From an uncultured Robiginitomaculum sp. (GTDB taxonomy: Bacteria; Pseudomonadota; Alphaproteobacteria; Caulobacterales; Maricaulaceae): a DNA stretch of 64,000 nt. The translations under genes and the position numbers were made by a program. This document shows, one piece after another, positions 9,944 to 20,001 of the stretch (within the stretch, counting starts at the first letter, position 1; the number at the start of each line of letters is the position of its first letter). The notes beneath the pieces were generated by a model. That model was not told the origin of the DNA, did not search any database, and saw only the letters and a program-made list of their open reading frames with translations. The DNA lies in contig CALLVD010000024.1 of assembly GCA_938010385.1 (NCBI GenBank), forward strand, positions 1-64,000, given 5' to 3'.

Positions 9944-10969
9944 ATGAAATCCACAATTACCGATGTCGCGAGCCGCGCCGGGGTCTCTATTAAGACTGTA
10001 TCGCGCGTCTTGAATGACGAGCCTAATGTCACGGAAAAAACCCGCAAGAAAGTCCGCGACGCGGTCAAAGCGCTTAAATATCGCCCGAACTTTTCTGCCC
10101 GCTCTTTGGCCGGCAGCCGGTCTTATTTGCTGGCCATGGTTTATGATAACCCGTCCGTGGAATATATCACCCATATGCAAAAAGGCGCGACGGCGGCCTG
10201 CCGCGAACACGGCTATCACTTGGTTGTAGAGCCGGTCGATTGGGACACCGGGGATTTGACCGGCGATATTGAGATGCTGCTCGGCCGCTTGCCGGTAGAC
10301 GGCGTGATTTTAACGCCGCCGATTTGCGACAGTCGCCGCATTGTTTCCGCGCTGGAAAAGGCGCGCATTCCGATGGTCCGGATCTGTCCGCGCAACCCGC
10401 TCATGACGTCTGCGCCGTCCATCAACATGGATGATGCGGCGGCAGCCTATGACATGACCCGCTACCTGATAGACGCCGGCCATACGGATATCGGCTTTAT
10501 TCGCGGCGCCTCGTCCCATGAAAGTTCTCACTTGCGCGAGCAAGGCTTTCGCAAAGCGCTGAAAGATGCCGATTTAGAGCTTGATCCGGCGCGCATTGTC
10601 GACGGGGATTATACGTTTGAAGCCGGCCTCGCGGGGGCCGAGTTACTTCTGTCCGGCTATACCCGCCCCACAGCTATCTTTGCCGGCAATGATGATATGG
10701 CGGCGGGGGCCATATCGCGCGCCGGGGCGCTGGGGCTCAGCGTGCCGGAAGATTTGTCTGTCTGCGGCTTTGATAACACCGCGCTGGCCTCGATGATATT
10801 CCCGCCTTTAACAACCGTCAGCCAGCCCATTACTGACGCCGGCCGGCGCGCGGCGCACTTACTGATTGACCGCGCGTCAAAAAGCGGTACGGCTGAGCTG
10901 CCGCAAGATATTGCCGTTGAATATGAGATTGTTATCAGAGGCTCGACCGGTACCGTAAATCGCGGCTGA
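9944..10969 (+). CDS. LacI-family transcriptional regulator
   Basis: MKSTITDVASRAGVSIKTVSRVLNDEPNVTEKTR HTH plus periplasmic-binding-like domain; start at 9944 preferred over 9887. Confidence 0.92.
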   Translation: MKSTITDVASRAGVSIKTVSRVLNDEPNVTEKTRKKVRDAVKALKYRPNFSARSLAGSRSYLLAMVYDNPSVEYITHMQKGATAACREHGYHLVVEPVDWDTGDLTGDIEMLLGRLPVDGVILTPPICDSRRIVSALEKARIPMVRICPRNPLMTSAPSINMDDAAAAYDMTRYLIDAGHTDIGFIRGASSHESSHLREQGFRKALKDADLELDPARIVDGDYTFEAGLAGAELLLSGYTRPTAIFAGNDDMAAGAISRAGALGLSVPEDLSVCGFDNTALASMIFPPLTTVSQPITDAGRRAAHLLIDRASKSGTAELPQDIAVEYEIVIRGSTGTVNRG

Positions 10970-10987
10970 TGCCGCCGCCGAAAGCAT

Positions 10988-11001
10988 TGACAGCGCTGTC
11001 A
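10988..11001. promoter_or_regulatory. Putative LacI-family operator upstream of zwf
   Basis: Perfect 14-bp palindrome TGACAGCGCTGTCA about 80 bp upstream of zwf ATG (11079). Confidence 0.6.
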
Positions 11002-11078
11002 TTTTGCGCAAGTTTGCGGCCGAAATTCCACCCGGTGCGTCTTGCACCGTCATAATTCTAACAGATAAAAGAGAAATC

Positions 11079-12641
11079 ATGGCAGACGCTTTGAGGGACC
11101 CGAAATTAAAGGCTGCACAGGCCAAGGATAAGTCCGGTTTTGTCCCGGTTAACCCGTTTGAAATCGTCGTTTTCGGCGGCACCGGAGATTTGGCCCGCCG
11201 CAAATTAATCCCGTCACTGTATCACCGGTTTCTCGACGGGCAATTCGATGACAAAAGTAAAATTGTCGGGGTTTCGCGCAGCAAGCATTCGCGTGACGAT
11301 TATCTGAAATTAATCACCGCGGCGTATAAAGAGTTTTCCAATGACCCAAGCTTTGACGAAGGCGAATGGGAAGCGTTTTGTTGCATCGTCGATTATGTGC
11401 CTATTGATGTCTATGACGATAAGGCGGACTGGAAAGCGTTGGAAACCGCGATTACGGCAAATAATTGTAAGGGCGGCGGCGCGGATAATCGCGTGCGCAT
11501 TTTCTATCTCGCTATGCCGCCCGGCATGTATGCGGACACGTGTGACGGCTTGAAATCCGCCGGGCTGGCCACGCCGGAGTCCCGGGTTGTTTTGGAAAAG
11601 CCGATCGGAAAAGACTTTGAATCCGCGGCCGTGATTAATGACGGTGTCGGCAAGGTGTTTTCTGAAGACCGTATTTACCGCATTGATCATTATTTAGGCA
11701 AAGAGACAGTGCAAAACCTGCTCGTGCTGCGCTTTGCCAATATTTTGTTTGAGCCGATTTGGTCGCGCGAACATATTGACCATATTCAAATCACGGCGGC
11801 CGAATCTATCGGCGTGGCGGGACGCGAAGCTTATTATAATAAGTCCGGCGCGCTGCGTGATATGGTGCAAAATCACTTATTACAGCTGCTTTGCCTGACG
11901 TGCATGGAAGCGCCGGGAACGCTGGACGGTAACGATATTCGCCGCGAAAAAATCAAAGTGCTCCAAGCGCTGCACATGATTACGGATGAAACCGCTGCGA
12001 GTCACACTGTGCGCGGGCAATACACCACCGGCGTTGTCGGCGGTGACGCCGTGGCCGGCTATATGGACGAGCTGTCCGATAAGGCCGATATTTCGCAATC
12101 GGAAACGGAAACATTTGTCGCCCTGAAAACTCAAATTGATAATTGGCGCTGGGCCGGCGTGCCGATCTATCTGCGCACAGGCAAGCGTATGGCCGAGCGA
12201 TGGTCAGAAATTGTGGTGCAGTTCAAGCCTGTGCCTCATTCTGTGTTCGGCAAGGATGCAGCGCTCTCGCCCAACCGCTTGGTTATCCGATTGCAACCGG
12301 ATGAGTCTGTGAATTTGTGGGTTGAAATTAAAGAGCCCGGCGCGGGCGGGCTGCGCCTGAAAAGCTGGCCGTTGGATCTGACCTATGATGAAGCTTTCAC
12401 CACGCGCTATCCCGACGCTTATGAGCGCCTGCTTATGGATGTTGTGCGCGGACGGCTGGCCCTGTTTATGCGCCGCGACGAAGTTGAGGCGGCTTGGCGC
12501 TGGGTTGATTCTATTCATGAGGCGTGGAGCGCAACCAAACAGCCGGTTAAAGATTATCCGGCCGGCTCTTTAGGCCCGCTGGCCTCCGGTCTTTTGGTAG
12601 ACCGTGACGGCCGCGAATGGTGGGACGGAGCCGCGTCATGA
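11079..12641 (+). CDS. zwf: Glucose-6-phosphate 1-dehydrogenase
   Basis: VVFGGTGDLARRKLIPSLY, RIDHYLGKETVQNLLVLRFAN; start MADALRDPKLKAAQ at 11079 preferred. Confidence 0.95.
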   Translation: MADALRDPKLKAAQAKDKSGFVPVNPFEIVVFGGTGDLARRKLIPSLYHRFLDGQFDDKSKIVGVSRSKHSRDDYLKLITAAYKEFSNDPSFDEGEWEAFCCIVDYVPIDVYDDKADWKALETAITANNCKGGGADNRVRIFYLAMPPGMYADTCDGLKSAGLATPESRVVLEKPIGKDFESAAVINDGVGKVFSEDRIYRIDHYLGKETVQNLLVLRFANILFEPIWSREHIDHIQITAAESIGVAGREAYYNKSGALRDMVQNHLLQLLCLTCMEAPGTLDGNDIRREKIKVLQALHMITDETAASHTVRGQYTTGVVGGDAVAGYMDELSDKADISQSETETFVALKTQIDNWRWAGVPIYLRTGKRMAERWSEIVVQFKPVPHSVFGKDAALSPNRLVIRLQPDESVNLWVEIKEPGAGGLRLKSWPLDLTYDEAFTTRYPDAYERLLMDVVRGRLALFMRRDEVEAAWRWVDSIHEAWSATKQPVKDYPAGSLGPLASGLLVDRDGREWWDGAAS

Positions 12642-13378
12642 ACGGGGTAAAGATTGCCCGCGCGGACAGCAAGGAGCAGGCCGTCGAATTTGCAGTTGAC
12701 ATATTGCGCGCCGAACTGGAATTGACCCTGGAGAAACGCGGCACGGCACGGCTGATGCTGTCCGGCGGCGGCTCGCCAAAGCCTGTTTATGAAGCGCTCT
12801 CGAGCGCAGATTTAGATTGGGCGCAAGTCGTGTGCGGCCTGGTCGATGAACGCCGCGTTCCGGAAGGCCATGGCGCGTCCAATGCAAGTTTTATTCGCGC
12901 CGCGCTGTTGCAAAACAAAGCCGCGCTCAGCCCGCTGGTCCCGATGACCAATGACGACGTTAACTCCGATGACCCGCAGCGCGTCGCCCGGGGCGCGCAG
13001 GCGATCAGCGCGGACTATCTGTCCATGGGCGTGCCTTACGATATTTGCGTCATGGGCATGGGCAGTGACGGCCATACGGCGTCATGGTTTCCCGGCAGTC
13101 CCGATTTGGAAGACGCGCTGGACATGAATACGCAAAAGCTGTGTATGGAAATTGATGCGCGCGGCTGCGACGGCGCCGGCGAGATTAAAGAGCGCATTAC
13201 GCTGACGCGGCCGGCTATCCTGTCCGCTTCGACAATTATTTTGTTTATCCCGGGCGAGGCCAAGCGCGAGGTGTTTTACCGCGCCATGCAAAATTATGAG
13301 GCCGGCAATATGACTGACTTGCCTGTGGCCGCCCTATTTGACGCCGGCGAAAAGCTGACTGTTATTCTGACCGATTAG
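12638..13378 (+). CDS. pgl: 6-phosphogluconolactonase
   Basis: LMLSGGGSPKPVYEALS, GLVDERRVPEGHGASNASFI, MGMGSDGHTASWFPGS; between zwf and edd. Confidence 0.93.
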   Translation: MNGVKIARADSKEQAVEFAVDILRAELELTLEKRGTARLMLSGGGSPKPVYEALSSADLDWAQVVCGLVDERRVPEGHGASNASFIRAALLQNKAALSPLVPMTNDDVNSDDPQRVARGAQAISADYLSMGVPYDICVMGMGSDGHTASWFPGSPDLEDALDMNTQKLCMEIDARGCDGAGEIKERITLTRPAILSASTIILFIPGEAKREVFYRAMQNYEAGNMTDLPVAALFDAGEKLTVILTD

Positions 13379-13387
13379 AGATTTTAT

Positions 13388-15202
13388 ATGACCGTAACGC
13401 CTAAAATTGCCGCGATTACCGAGCGGATTAAAAAGCGCTCCAAGCCGACGCGCGACGCGTATATGGCGGCGGTGCGCGCGCAATATCGCGACGGCCCGCG
13501 CCGCGTTCGCTTGACTGAAGGTAATTTGGCCCACGCCACGGCGGCCTGCCCGGTTCATGATAAGCAAAACCTGTTTGGCAATACATGGCCTAATCTGGGG
13601 ATTGTCACCTCGTTTAATGATATGCTCTCGGCCCATCAGCCGTTTGAGACGTATCCTGACATTATCAAAGCTGCCGCCCGCAAAGCCGGCGCCACGGCGC
13701 AAGTGGCCGGCGGCACGCCCGCCATGTGCGACGGGGTCACTCAGGGCCAAGACGGGATGGAGCTGTCTCTGCTCTCGCGCGACGTCATTGCCATGAGCAC
13801 GGCCGTTGCTTTGTCCCATGACACGTTTGATGCGGCCATTCATTTGGGCGTTTGCGATAAGATTGTGCCCGGCCTGATTATGGGCGCACTGCGCTTTGGC
13901 TGGCTGCCGGCTATTTTCGCGCCGGCCGGACCGATGCCGTCGGGCCTGCCGAACAGTGAAAAAGCGCGCGTGCGTCAATTATTTGCCGAAGGCAAGGTTG
14001 GCCGCGACGAGCTTTTAAAAGCCGAGTCCGCCAGCTATCACAGCGCCGGCACCTGCACGTTTTACGGCACGGCCAATACCAATCAAATGCTGATGGAAAT
14101 TATGGGCCTGCAACTGCCGGGCAGCAGCTTCATCAATCCCGGCACGCCGCTGCGCAAAGCCATGACCGAATTAACGGCCCGGCGCGCCGCCAAGATTACG
14201 GCCATGGGCAATGAATTTACCCCGGCCGCCGAAGTGATTAATGAGCAAGCCGTGGTCAACGGCATTGCCGGATTGATGGCCACGGGCGGCTCGACAAATT
14301 TGGCTATCCACCTCATCGCCATGGCCCGCGCGGCCGGCATTATTATTAACTGGGATGATATGAGCGATATGTCTCATGCCGTGCCGCTGATTTCCAAAAT
14401 CTATCCGAACGGACTGGCGGATGTGAATCATTTCCACGCGGCGGGCGGTATGGGCTATTTGATTGCAGAGCTTTTATCTGAAAACCTGCTGCATAATGAT
14501 GTGACGACGGTCGCCGGCGGTAAGGGGCTTGAGCCCTACACCAAAGAGCCCAAGCTGGCCGGCGAGGGCGAGATTACGTATGACCAAGCGCCCGTCACCT
14601 CCGGTGATCCGGAAATTTTGGCGACGGTCAAAGCGCCGTTTCGCCCCGATGGCGGGTTGGCGCTCATGGCCGGCAATCTGGGACGCGGCGTGATGAAAAT
14701 CTCTGCCGTTAAGCGCGAGCACCATATCGTAGAAGCCCCCGCCCGCGTGTTTGACGATCAAAATGATTTAATGGCGGCGTTTCAGGCCGGCGCATGCGAG
14801 CAGGATATGATTGCTGTCATCCGCTTCCAAGGCCCGGCCGCTAACGGCATGCCCGAGCTGCATAAGTTGACGCCGGTTTTAGGCGTATTGCAGGACCGCG
14901 GCTTTAAAGTGGCCTTGGTGACTGACGGCCGTATGTCCGGCGCCTCCGGTAAAGTGCCGGCCGCTATTCACATGTGCCCCGAAGCGCTTAAAGGCGGTCC
15001 GCTGGCTTACGTGCGTGACGGCGATAAGATTAAGCTCGACGCCACAAAGGGCACGGTCGAGGTGATGGCCGATTTATCCGCGCGCAGTCCCGCGCCCGCG
15101 CCGGCGCGGGATAATGCGTCGCTGGGCATGAATATGTTTGCCAATCAGCGCGCCGTAATTTCCGAAGCCGAAGATGGCGCGAGCGTACTGGGCTGGATTT
15201 AG
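13388..15202 (+). CDS. edd: Phosphogluconate dehydratase
   Basis: Full-length ILVD/EDD protein ([39 protein letters not shown]). Confidence 0.95.
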   Translation: MTVTPKIAAITERIKKRSKPTRDAYMAAVRAQYRDGPRRVRLTEGNLAHATAACPVHDKQNLFGNTWPNLGIVTSFNDMLSAHQPFETYPDIIKAAARKAGATAQVAGGTPAMCDGVTQGQDGMELSLLSRDVIAMSTAVALSHDTFDAAIHLGVCDKIVPGLIMGALRFGWLPAIFAPAGPMPSGLPNSEKARVRQLFAEGKVGRDELLKAESASYHSAGTCTFYGTANTNQMLMEIMGLQLPGSSFINPGTPLRKAMTELTARRAAKITAMGNEFTPAAEVINEQAVVNGIAGLMATGGSTNLAIHLIAMARAAGIIINWDDMSDMSHAVPLISKIYPNGLADVNHFHAAGGMGYLIAELLSENLLHNDVTTVAGGKGLEPYTKEPKLAGEGEITYDQAPVTSGDPEILATVKAPFRPDGGLALMAGNLGRGVMKISAVKREHHIVEAPARVFDDQNDLMAAFQAGACEQDMIAVIRFQGPAANGMPELHKLTPVLGVLQDRGFKVALVTDGRMSGASGKVPAAIHMCPEALKGGPLAYVRDGDKIKLDATKGTVEVMADLSARSPAPAPARDNASLGMNMFANQRAVISEAEDGASVLGWI

Positions 15203-15258
15203 GGCAAGCGCCTTCCGTTCTAATGCGTGTTTTTTTTGGGCAAAGCGGACATTAGGTC

Positions 15259-15288
15259 AGAGACTTAAAACGCCCAAAATAAGACACT
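15259..15288 (+). repeat. Left copy of imperfect ~30-bp direct repeat flanking the 15430-17577 gene
   Basis: AGAGACTTAAAACGCCCAAAATAAGACACT, compare 17693-17723. Confidence 0.55.
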
Positions 15289-15429
15289 CGCTGATTTCTG
15301 CTAATCCGAACAAGCGGGCATTTAAAAATCATCAGACAGCAACCGTCTTTGTCCGGGTTTACAAAATAAGGCACGCAGATACTTTGTCGATAGGATTTTA
15401 AATCTCAAGTCGATTTCGAGTGTTCTGAA

Positions 15430-17577
15430 TTATGGGAAGAACACAAATGGCTTGGGAGGTTGATATCCGCAGGTGCCGGTATTGCGGCGATAGCCTTCGA
15501 GAATAGCCGTGATGATAGCAATCTCTCTTTGGCGTTGCCCTCTCTTGGTCGCCAGTTCATTCATGTTCATTCCGTGAATAAAGGTCTTGTCGTAATAGCC
15601 TACATCAAATTTTATATCAACGTCGTCATTGAGCTTAACATCTTGCGACTTCAATTCTGCCAATCTATTTTCGAGATAGCTCGCTACCTCAATGCCATAC
15701 TCGGTTGTCAAGAGCGCTTTTGCATAATCATAATTTTGACGCCGGATAAATTGAATATTTTTCATCAGATTATTGGTCTTGAGAAAGGCCTGTATATCGC
15801 GGTGAATACCGTCATAAAAATAGACTTGCTGCCTATTGGTCGAATAACCAATATTATTTGTCATCGTAAAAGACTTACCTGATTTGGCTTCGGTTACATC
15901 GTCAAAGAACCGACCCGCCGTAAAATTCTCAGGTCTATTATTAGGCAGCATTATATCGTCCAAGGACATCACCCCAGCGCCAATCATAACCTCATCTTGA
16001 TATGTTTTATAATATTTAGCTTTCTTGCTTGAGGTTAGCCCGCCAATGCAATTTGCGATGGCCTTTGCGTTCTTGACACCCGCCTCTTCCATTCGTGTCA
16101 AAAGCGGAAAGGCGGAATGCCCCAGCCCGATGATGATGAAATTAAATTCGTTCAATCCGCCTTCAGCTTTTTTCGTATTAGGACAAACCCAGTCAACACA
16201 ATTGAGTTTTTTCAAGCGAGCGCCATACAAGGCCTCCACTTGCTCGGCATAATCAGACAGACTTCCAATTGGAGGTTTGGCTGCGAAAAAAAGCCTAACA
16301 AGGTCGTCCGCCTGACCCAGCCCCTCTGATGAAGTGTCAAATATGCGAGGTAGAATATGGGGAAATATCTCGTCATAATAATCCGGATGTTCAGAGGATA
16401 AGTAAATGAGCGTATCGATGTAATTTGTTCGCCTAAAATTGATTTGCGTTACATCTTCCTCACCCGACGCATCAAATTTGTAATTATTAAGCTTTTCGAC
16501 CAATCGCTCTGAACTCATGGCGCGGCGAAGATTCAGCGACATATTGAGGCCATTGACCTTCGGGAAAAAATTGGTCTCACTATCTTTACCAATCTCTGCG
16601 CCCCAGTCAGGATAATAACAAAAGCCGTCATCAGTGCCAGATATTGTATAACCTTTCCCCCAACGTTTGTTTTCATCCAGAATCGTATTTGTCGCATCTG
16701 CTAAGATATTTAGGGCGCTCTTCGGTAAAGCCGGCGAGACCACAAAACAGGCCCTTTCAAATATTAAAGCCATCTCTTGCGAATAGGGATGACGCCCCGA
16801 CCAATGATTGATTTTTGCTGCTCGAGCATTGATGTTCTTAAGGTCAGAAAACATGACTTGGCGATCACTGTGAGCCGCGGGCCATAGAGGTGAGGCCGGC
16901 CCAAAATAAAACCCTGTTTCAGGCATTTCGGCGGTCTCTTGGCCAATGCATAAGTCTAAAACAGGATTGACCTTCAATGGGTTGCTTCGGATGTGATCGT
17001 GTTTTCCCCACTGAAACTTTTGCGTATCATCGGGGGCACACTCCGATTTAAAAAACCGAATAGCGCTCCCTTGATTAGGTGCACCAATCGTGACGGAACT
17101 CACTCGGTTTTCAAAGAGCATTTTTCGGCACTCGAGCGTGCAATAGACGTTAGGGCGAAACATCGTGATATTGTCAGGAATTTTATGATAGTGCTCTTCG
17201 TAGGTTTCCAAGTTAATGAGGGTCACGGCTTCCCTCCCTTTCTGAAAAGAGGGTCGAGAAAAAGTACGCGGGCGCGTTCGCACATAGGCAATTAGCCGCG
17301 CATAATCAGAAACAACGTCGATATTTATGTCATCTTCGGTATTGGTGAGTACCTTTGATGTCTGAGGGGCGCTCGATTTGGAATGGGCATAAAGCTGCTG
17401 GATTAAAGGTAGAAGTTCCAAAATTTCAGGTTGCTCCGCCCACTCAATCGTATCTTTTTCATCAGCAAAGCTCGGCTGACTCCAGAGTAGTAAACCTATA
17501 AAAATCACAAATCGGCGAATGAACATGCGTAAACTTATGAAATCTAATTTAGATGAACAAGTTAGAATGTGAAACAC
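15430..17577 (-). CDS. Hypothetical secreted/periplasmic protein, no family recognised
   Basis: 715-aa ORF; signal-like MFIRRFVIFIGLLLWSQPSFA (internal start likely); visibly more AT-rich than neighbours. Confidence 0.75.
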   Translation of the reverse strand: MFHILTCSSKLDFISLRMFIRRFVIFIGLLLWSQPSFADEKDTIEWAEQPEILELLPLIQQLYAHSKSSAPQTSKVLTNTEDDINIDVVSDYARLIAYVRTRPRTFSRPSFQKGREAVTLINLETYEEHYHKIPDNITMFRPNVYCTLECRKMLFENRVSSVTIGAPNQGSAIRFFKSECAPDDTQKFQWGKHDHIRSNPLKVNPVLDLCIGQETAEMPETGFYFGPASPLWPAAHSDRQVMFSDLKNINARAAKINHWSGRHPYSQEMALIFERACFVVSPALPKSALNILADATNTILDENKRWGKGYTISGTDDGFCYYPDWGAEIGKDSETNFFPKVNGLNMSLNLRRAMSSERLVEKLNNYKFDASGEEDVTQINFRRTNYIDTLIYLSSEHPDYYDEIFPHILPRIFDTSSEGLGQADDLVRLFFAAKPPIGSLSDYAEQVEALYGARLKKLNCVDWVCPNTKKAEGGLNEFNFIIIGLGHSAFPLLTRMEEAGVKNAKAIANCIGGLTSSKKAKYYKTYQDEVMIGAGVMSLDDIMLPNNRPENFTAGRFFDDVTEAKSGKSFTMTNNIGYSTNRQQVYFYDGIHRDIQAFLKTNNLMKNIQFIRRQNYDYAKALLTTEYGIEVASYLENRLAELKSQDVKLNDDVDIKFDVGYYDKTFIHGMNMNELATKRGQRQREIAIITAILEGYRRNTGTCGYQPPKPFVFFP

Positions 17578-17692
17578 ATCCTTCGAGTAAAAACTCCGGC
17601 TTGAGAGCCTTCACCTCATCAAAAAATCCCTTTGCGTGAATGAAAACGGCAGAAGAAAAGTTTATCACATAGGGGGAGGGCAGGCATCCGCC

Positions 17693-17723
17693 AGTGTCTT
17701 AAAATCGCCCAACTAAGGACACT
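17693..17723 (+). repeat. Right copy of imperfect ~30-bp direct repeat
   Basis: AGTGTCTTAAAATCGCCCAACTAAGGACACT; ends AGTGTC/GACACT are inverted. Confidence 0.55.
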
Positions 17724-17818
17724 GAGCTAAGGTCCCCTTTGGGGATGATCCGCCCGTTTAGCGTCTGCGAATCTATAACCCTCTGGCATAAGCCCGCCCA
17801 CGCGCCTATATCCCCCTT

Positions 17819-18250
17819 ATGCTCGACGGCCTTTATAACACGGATATCCTAACCCTTGCGTCTGCGCTTCGTAATGAAGCGTTGGCTTATCCGTGCGGCA
17901 CGTCGCGTGTGGTGTCCAAGCTTTGCGGGTCTGACCTTGAAATTGATATCAACATGAAAGACGGCCTTGTCACCGATTGCGCCTTGCGGGTTCAGGCCTG
18001 CGCGCTGGGCCAGGCGAGCGCGGCGATTTTAAAGGCAGGCATTATCGGGGCGAGTATGGCCGAGGTCACGCACGCGCGCGATGCGCTGCGGGCTATGCTG
18101 AAATCCGGCGGAGAGGCGCCGGCGGGGCGGTTTTCAGATTTAACCCTTTTGGCCGGGGTTGCCGATTTCCCTGCGCGTCATCAAAGCACTATGCTGGCAT
18201 GGACCGGCGCGGCAGACGCTATGCGGGCGTGCGCGGAAAAATCTGACTGA
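17819..18250 (+). CDS. IscU/SufU-like iron-sulfur scaffold family protein
   Basis: YPCGTSRVVSKLCGSDLEIDINMKDGLVTDCALRVQACALGQASAAIL, DFPARHQSTMLAW. Confidence 0.8.
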   Translation: MLDGLYNTDILTLASALRNEALAYPCGTSRVVSKLCGSDLEIDINMKDGLVTDCALRVQACALGQASAAILKAGIIGASMAEVTHARDALRAMLKSGGEAPAGRFSDLTLLAGVADFPARHQSTMLAWTGAADAMRACAEKSD

Positions 18251-18393
18251 CAATCTGGCCGCATTTAAGTGAAACGTCATCTGCGATTTTGCTTTTTTAT
18301 TTTCCGCGCGGCGTGCTAACCGGTTATCCGTAATCATCAGTTTATCAAGCGTCTGAGACATGGCTCAGGCGCACATCTTCCGGGGGGACTATA

Positions 18394-19248
18394 ATGACTG
18401 ACACTGAAACACCAAAAGAGACCGGCGGCAAAGTTGACGTCACAAATGCGTGGCAAGCCAGCCAAGACCAGAAGTCGAAAGCGAAAAAGCTTCGCCTGTT
18501 TGCGGGCGTGTCATGGCTCGTCGCTATCGGCACGGAAATCGGCGCGATTGTATTGCTTCTTAAAGATAAATTTAATGACGGCAATCTGCCGCTGCTGATC
18601 GGCTTACTGGCTGTCATTGCCGTCTTCGCGATTGCCGGCAGCCTGCTGTGGAAAGGCGCCAATAAGCATGACCCGGCCAGCCGGTCAGAACCGGCTAAGT
18701 TCTTTATCCAAAATCAGCTCGGCGCGATTATCACGGTTATTGCGTTTCTGCCTTTGCTGGCCCTTATCTTTTTGGACAAAGATATGGACCCGAAGAACAA
18801 GAAAATCGCCGGCGCGGTCGGCGTCGGTCTGGCTATGCTGGCGACGGTTATCGGCGTCGATTTCAGCCCGCCGTCGACAGAGCAATATACCCAAGATATG
18901 AATGAATGCGCCGCGCAAATCAGAGCCAAGCAGCCGACCACGGCCTGTTCACCGGAAGTCGCCGCGCAGGCCCAAGACATTGCCGAGGACACCGAGGCGG
19001 TCGCCGAAGCCACGCGCAGCGAAGCCAATCCGGACGGTCTGGACCGTGTTTACTGGATTGCGCCTAAATCCGGCGAGACAAGATCTTCATCGCCGCTCGT
19101 TTTTCATCTGTGTGAAGGCGTCAGCACGCTGCGCAACAAAAATGTCAACAGCGGCACTGTGACCGAAGCTTACGCGCAAAATGCCGTTCGCCTGACCAAG
19201 CAGATTAAGATGGAACAAAGACAGTGCGGCTTTGCCGGCGCGCAGTAA
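18394..19248 (+). CDS. Hypothetical membrane protein
   Basis: 284-aa ORF with several hydrophobic segments followed by a hydrophilic C-terminal region with Cys. Confidence 0.7.
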   Translation: MTDTETPKETGGKVDVTNAWQASQDQKSKAKKLRLFAGVSWLVAIGTEIGAIVLLLKDKFNDGNLPLLIGLLAVIAVFAIAGSLLWKGANKHDPASRSEPAKFFIQNQLGAIITVIAFLPLLALIFLDKDMDPKNKKIAGAVGVGLAMLATVIGVDFSPPSTEQYTQDMNECAAQIRAKQPTTACSPEVAAQAQDIAEDTEAVAEATRSEANPDGLDRVYWIAPKSGETRSSSPLVFHLCEGVSTLRNKNVNSGTVTEAYAQNAVRLTKQIKMEQRQCGFAGAQ

Positions 19249-19286
19249 ACTTGCCCCATATTTTAAAGCCTAAAACAGCGGCGGGG

Positions 19287-19694
19287 TCACTCTTCCTCGC
19301 CGCTTTTTAAATCCCGCGCTACATCCGGCCGGGACAAAAGACTCGCCATATCAGAGGCCACGTCAAAGCTTTCATCGGCAACAAAATGCAGGCGCGGCGT
19401 AAACTTCATTTCCATTTCCCGGCCCAGCTTTCCGCGGATAAACGACGCGCTGCGTTTTAACGCCGTCACGGTGCGCGCGAGGCCGTCCGGGTCAGATCCG
19501 GTCGTAATCAGCGGCGCGCAGAACACGGTCGCGTGTTTCATATCCGGCGACGTGCGCACTTCGGTAATCGTCACGGAGACATCCTGCAAATCCGGATCAC
19601 GCAAACTGCTTTGCGCCAAAATATCCACCAGAGCGCGGCGCACCAGCTCGCCGGCGCGAAGCTGTCTTTGAGACGGGGCTTTATGTTTGGCCAT
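19287..19694 (-). CDS. rbfA: Ribosome-binding factor A
   Basis: MAKHKAPSQRQLRAGELVRRALVDILAQ...DPDLQDVSVTITEVRTSPDMKHATVF; start at 19694. Confidence 0.93.
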   Translation of the reverse strand: MAKHKAPSQRQLRAGELVRRALVDILAQSSLRDPDLQDVSVTITEVRTSPDMKHATVFCAPLITTGSDPDGLARTVTALKRSASFIRGKLGREMEMKFTPRLHFVADESFDVASDMASLLSRPDVARDLKSGEEE

Positions 19695-19716
19695 GATAAG
19701 GCTCCTGCTTCGGTTC

Positions 19717-20001
19717 TTAGAATTGACCCGGCGGGTTTTGCCGGCCGAGTATTCGGACAATTTCTATATGATCTGAATTGATGCGGTAATAAATCGTGTG
19801 GCTTTTGACCGGGATTTTCCTGAGGGTTGACGTGTTCACTCTGACTTCTCTGAACATTTTCGGATAGTCTGCAGCCCGGTTGATTTCCTTATAAATCAGA
19901 GCGAGAAAAAGTCGTGTCTGCGGCGCGCCGTACTCTGACATCCCGCGATTATAGATTGATTTTAGATCGGCCTTAGCACCGGCTGAGTATTCAACGTGCA
20001 T
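19717..20001 (-). CDS. parE: ParE/RelE-superfamily toxin
   Basis: MHVEYSAGAKADLKSIYNRGMSEYG...YPKMFREVRVNTSTLRKIPVKSHTIYYRINSDHIEIVRILGRQNP; start overlaps the antitoxin stop. Confidence 0.88.
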   Translation of the reverse strand: MHVEYSAGAKADLKSIYNRGMSEYGAPQTRLFLALIYKEINRAADYPKMFREVRVNTSTLRKIPVKSHTIYYRINSDHIEIVRILGRQNPPGQF

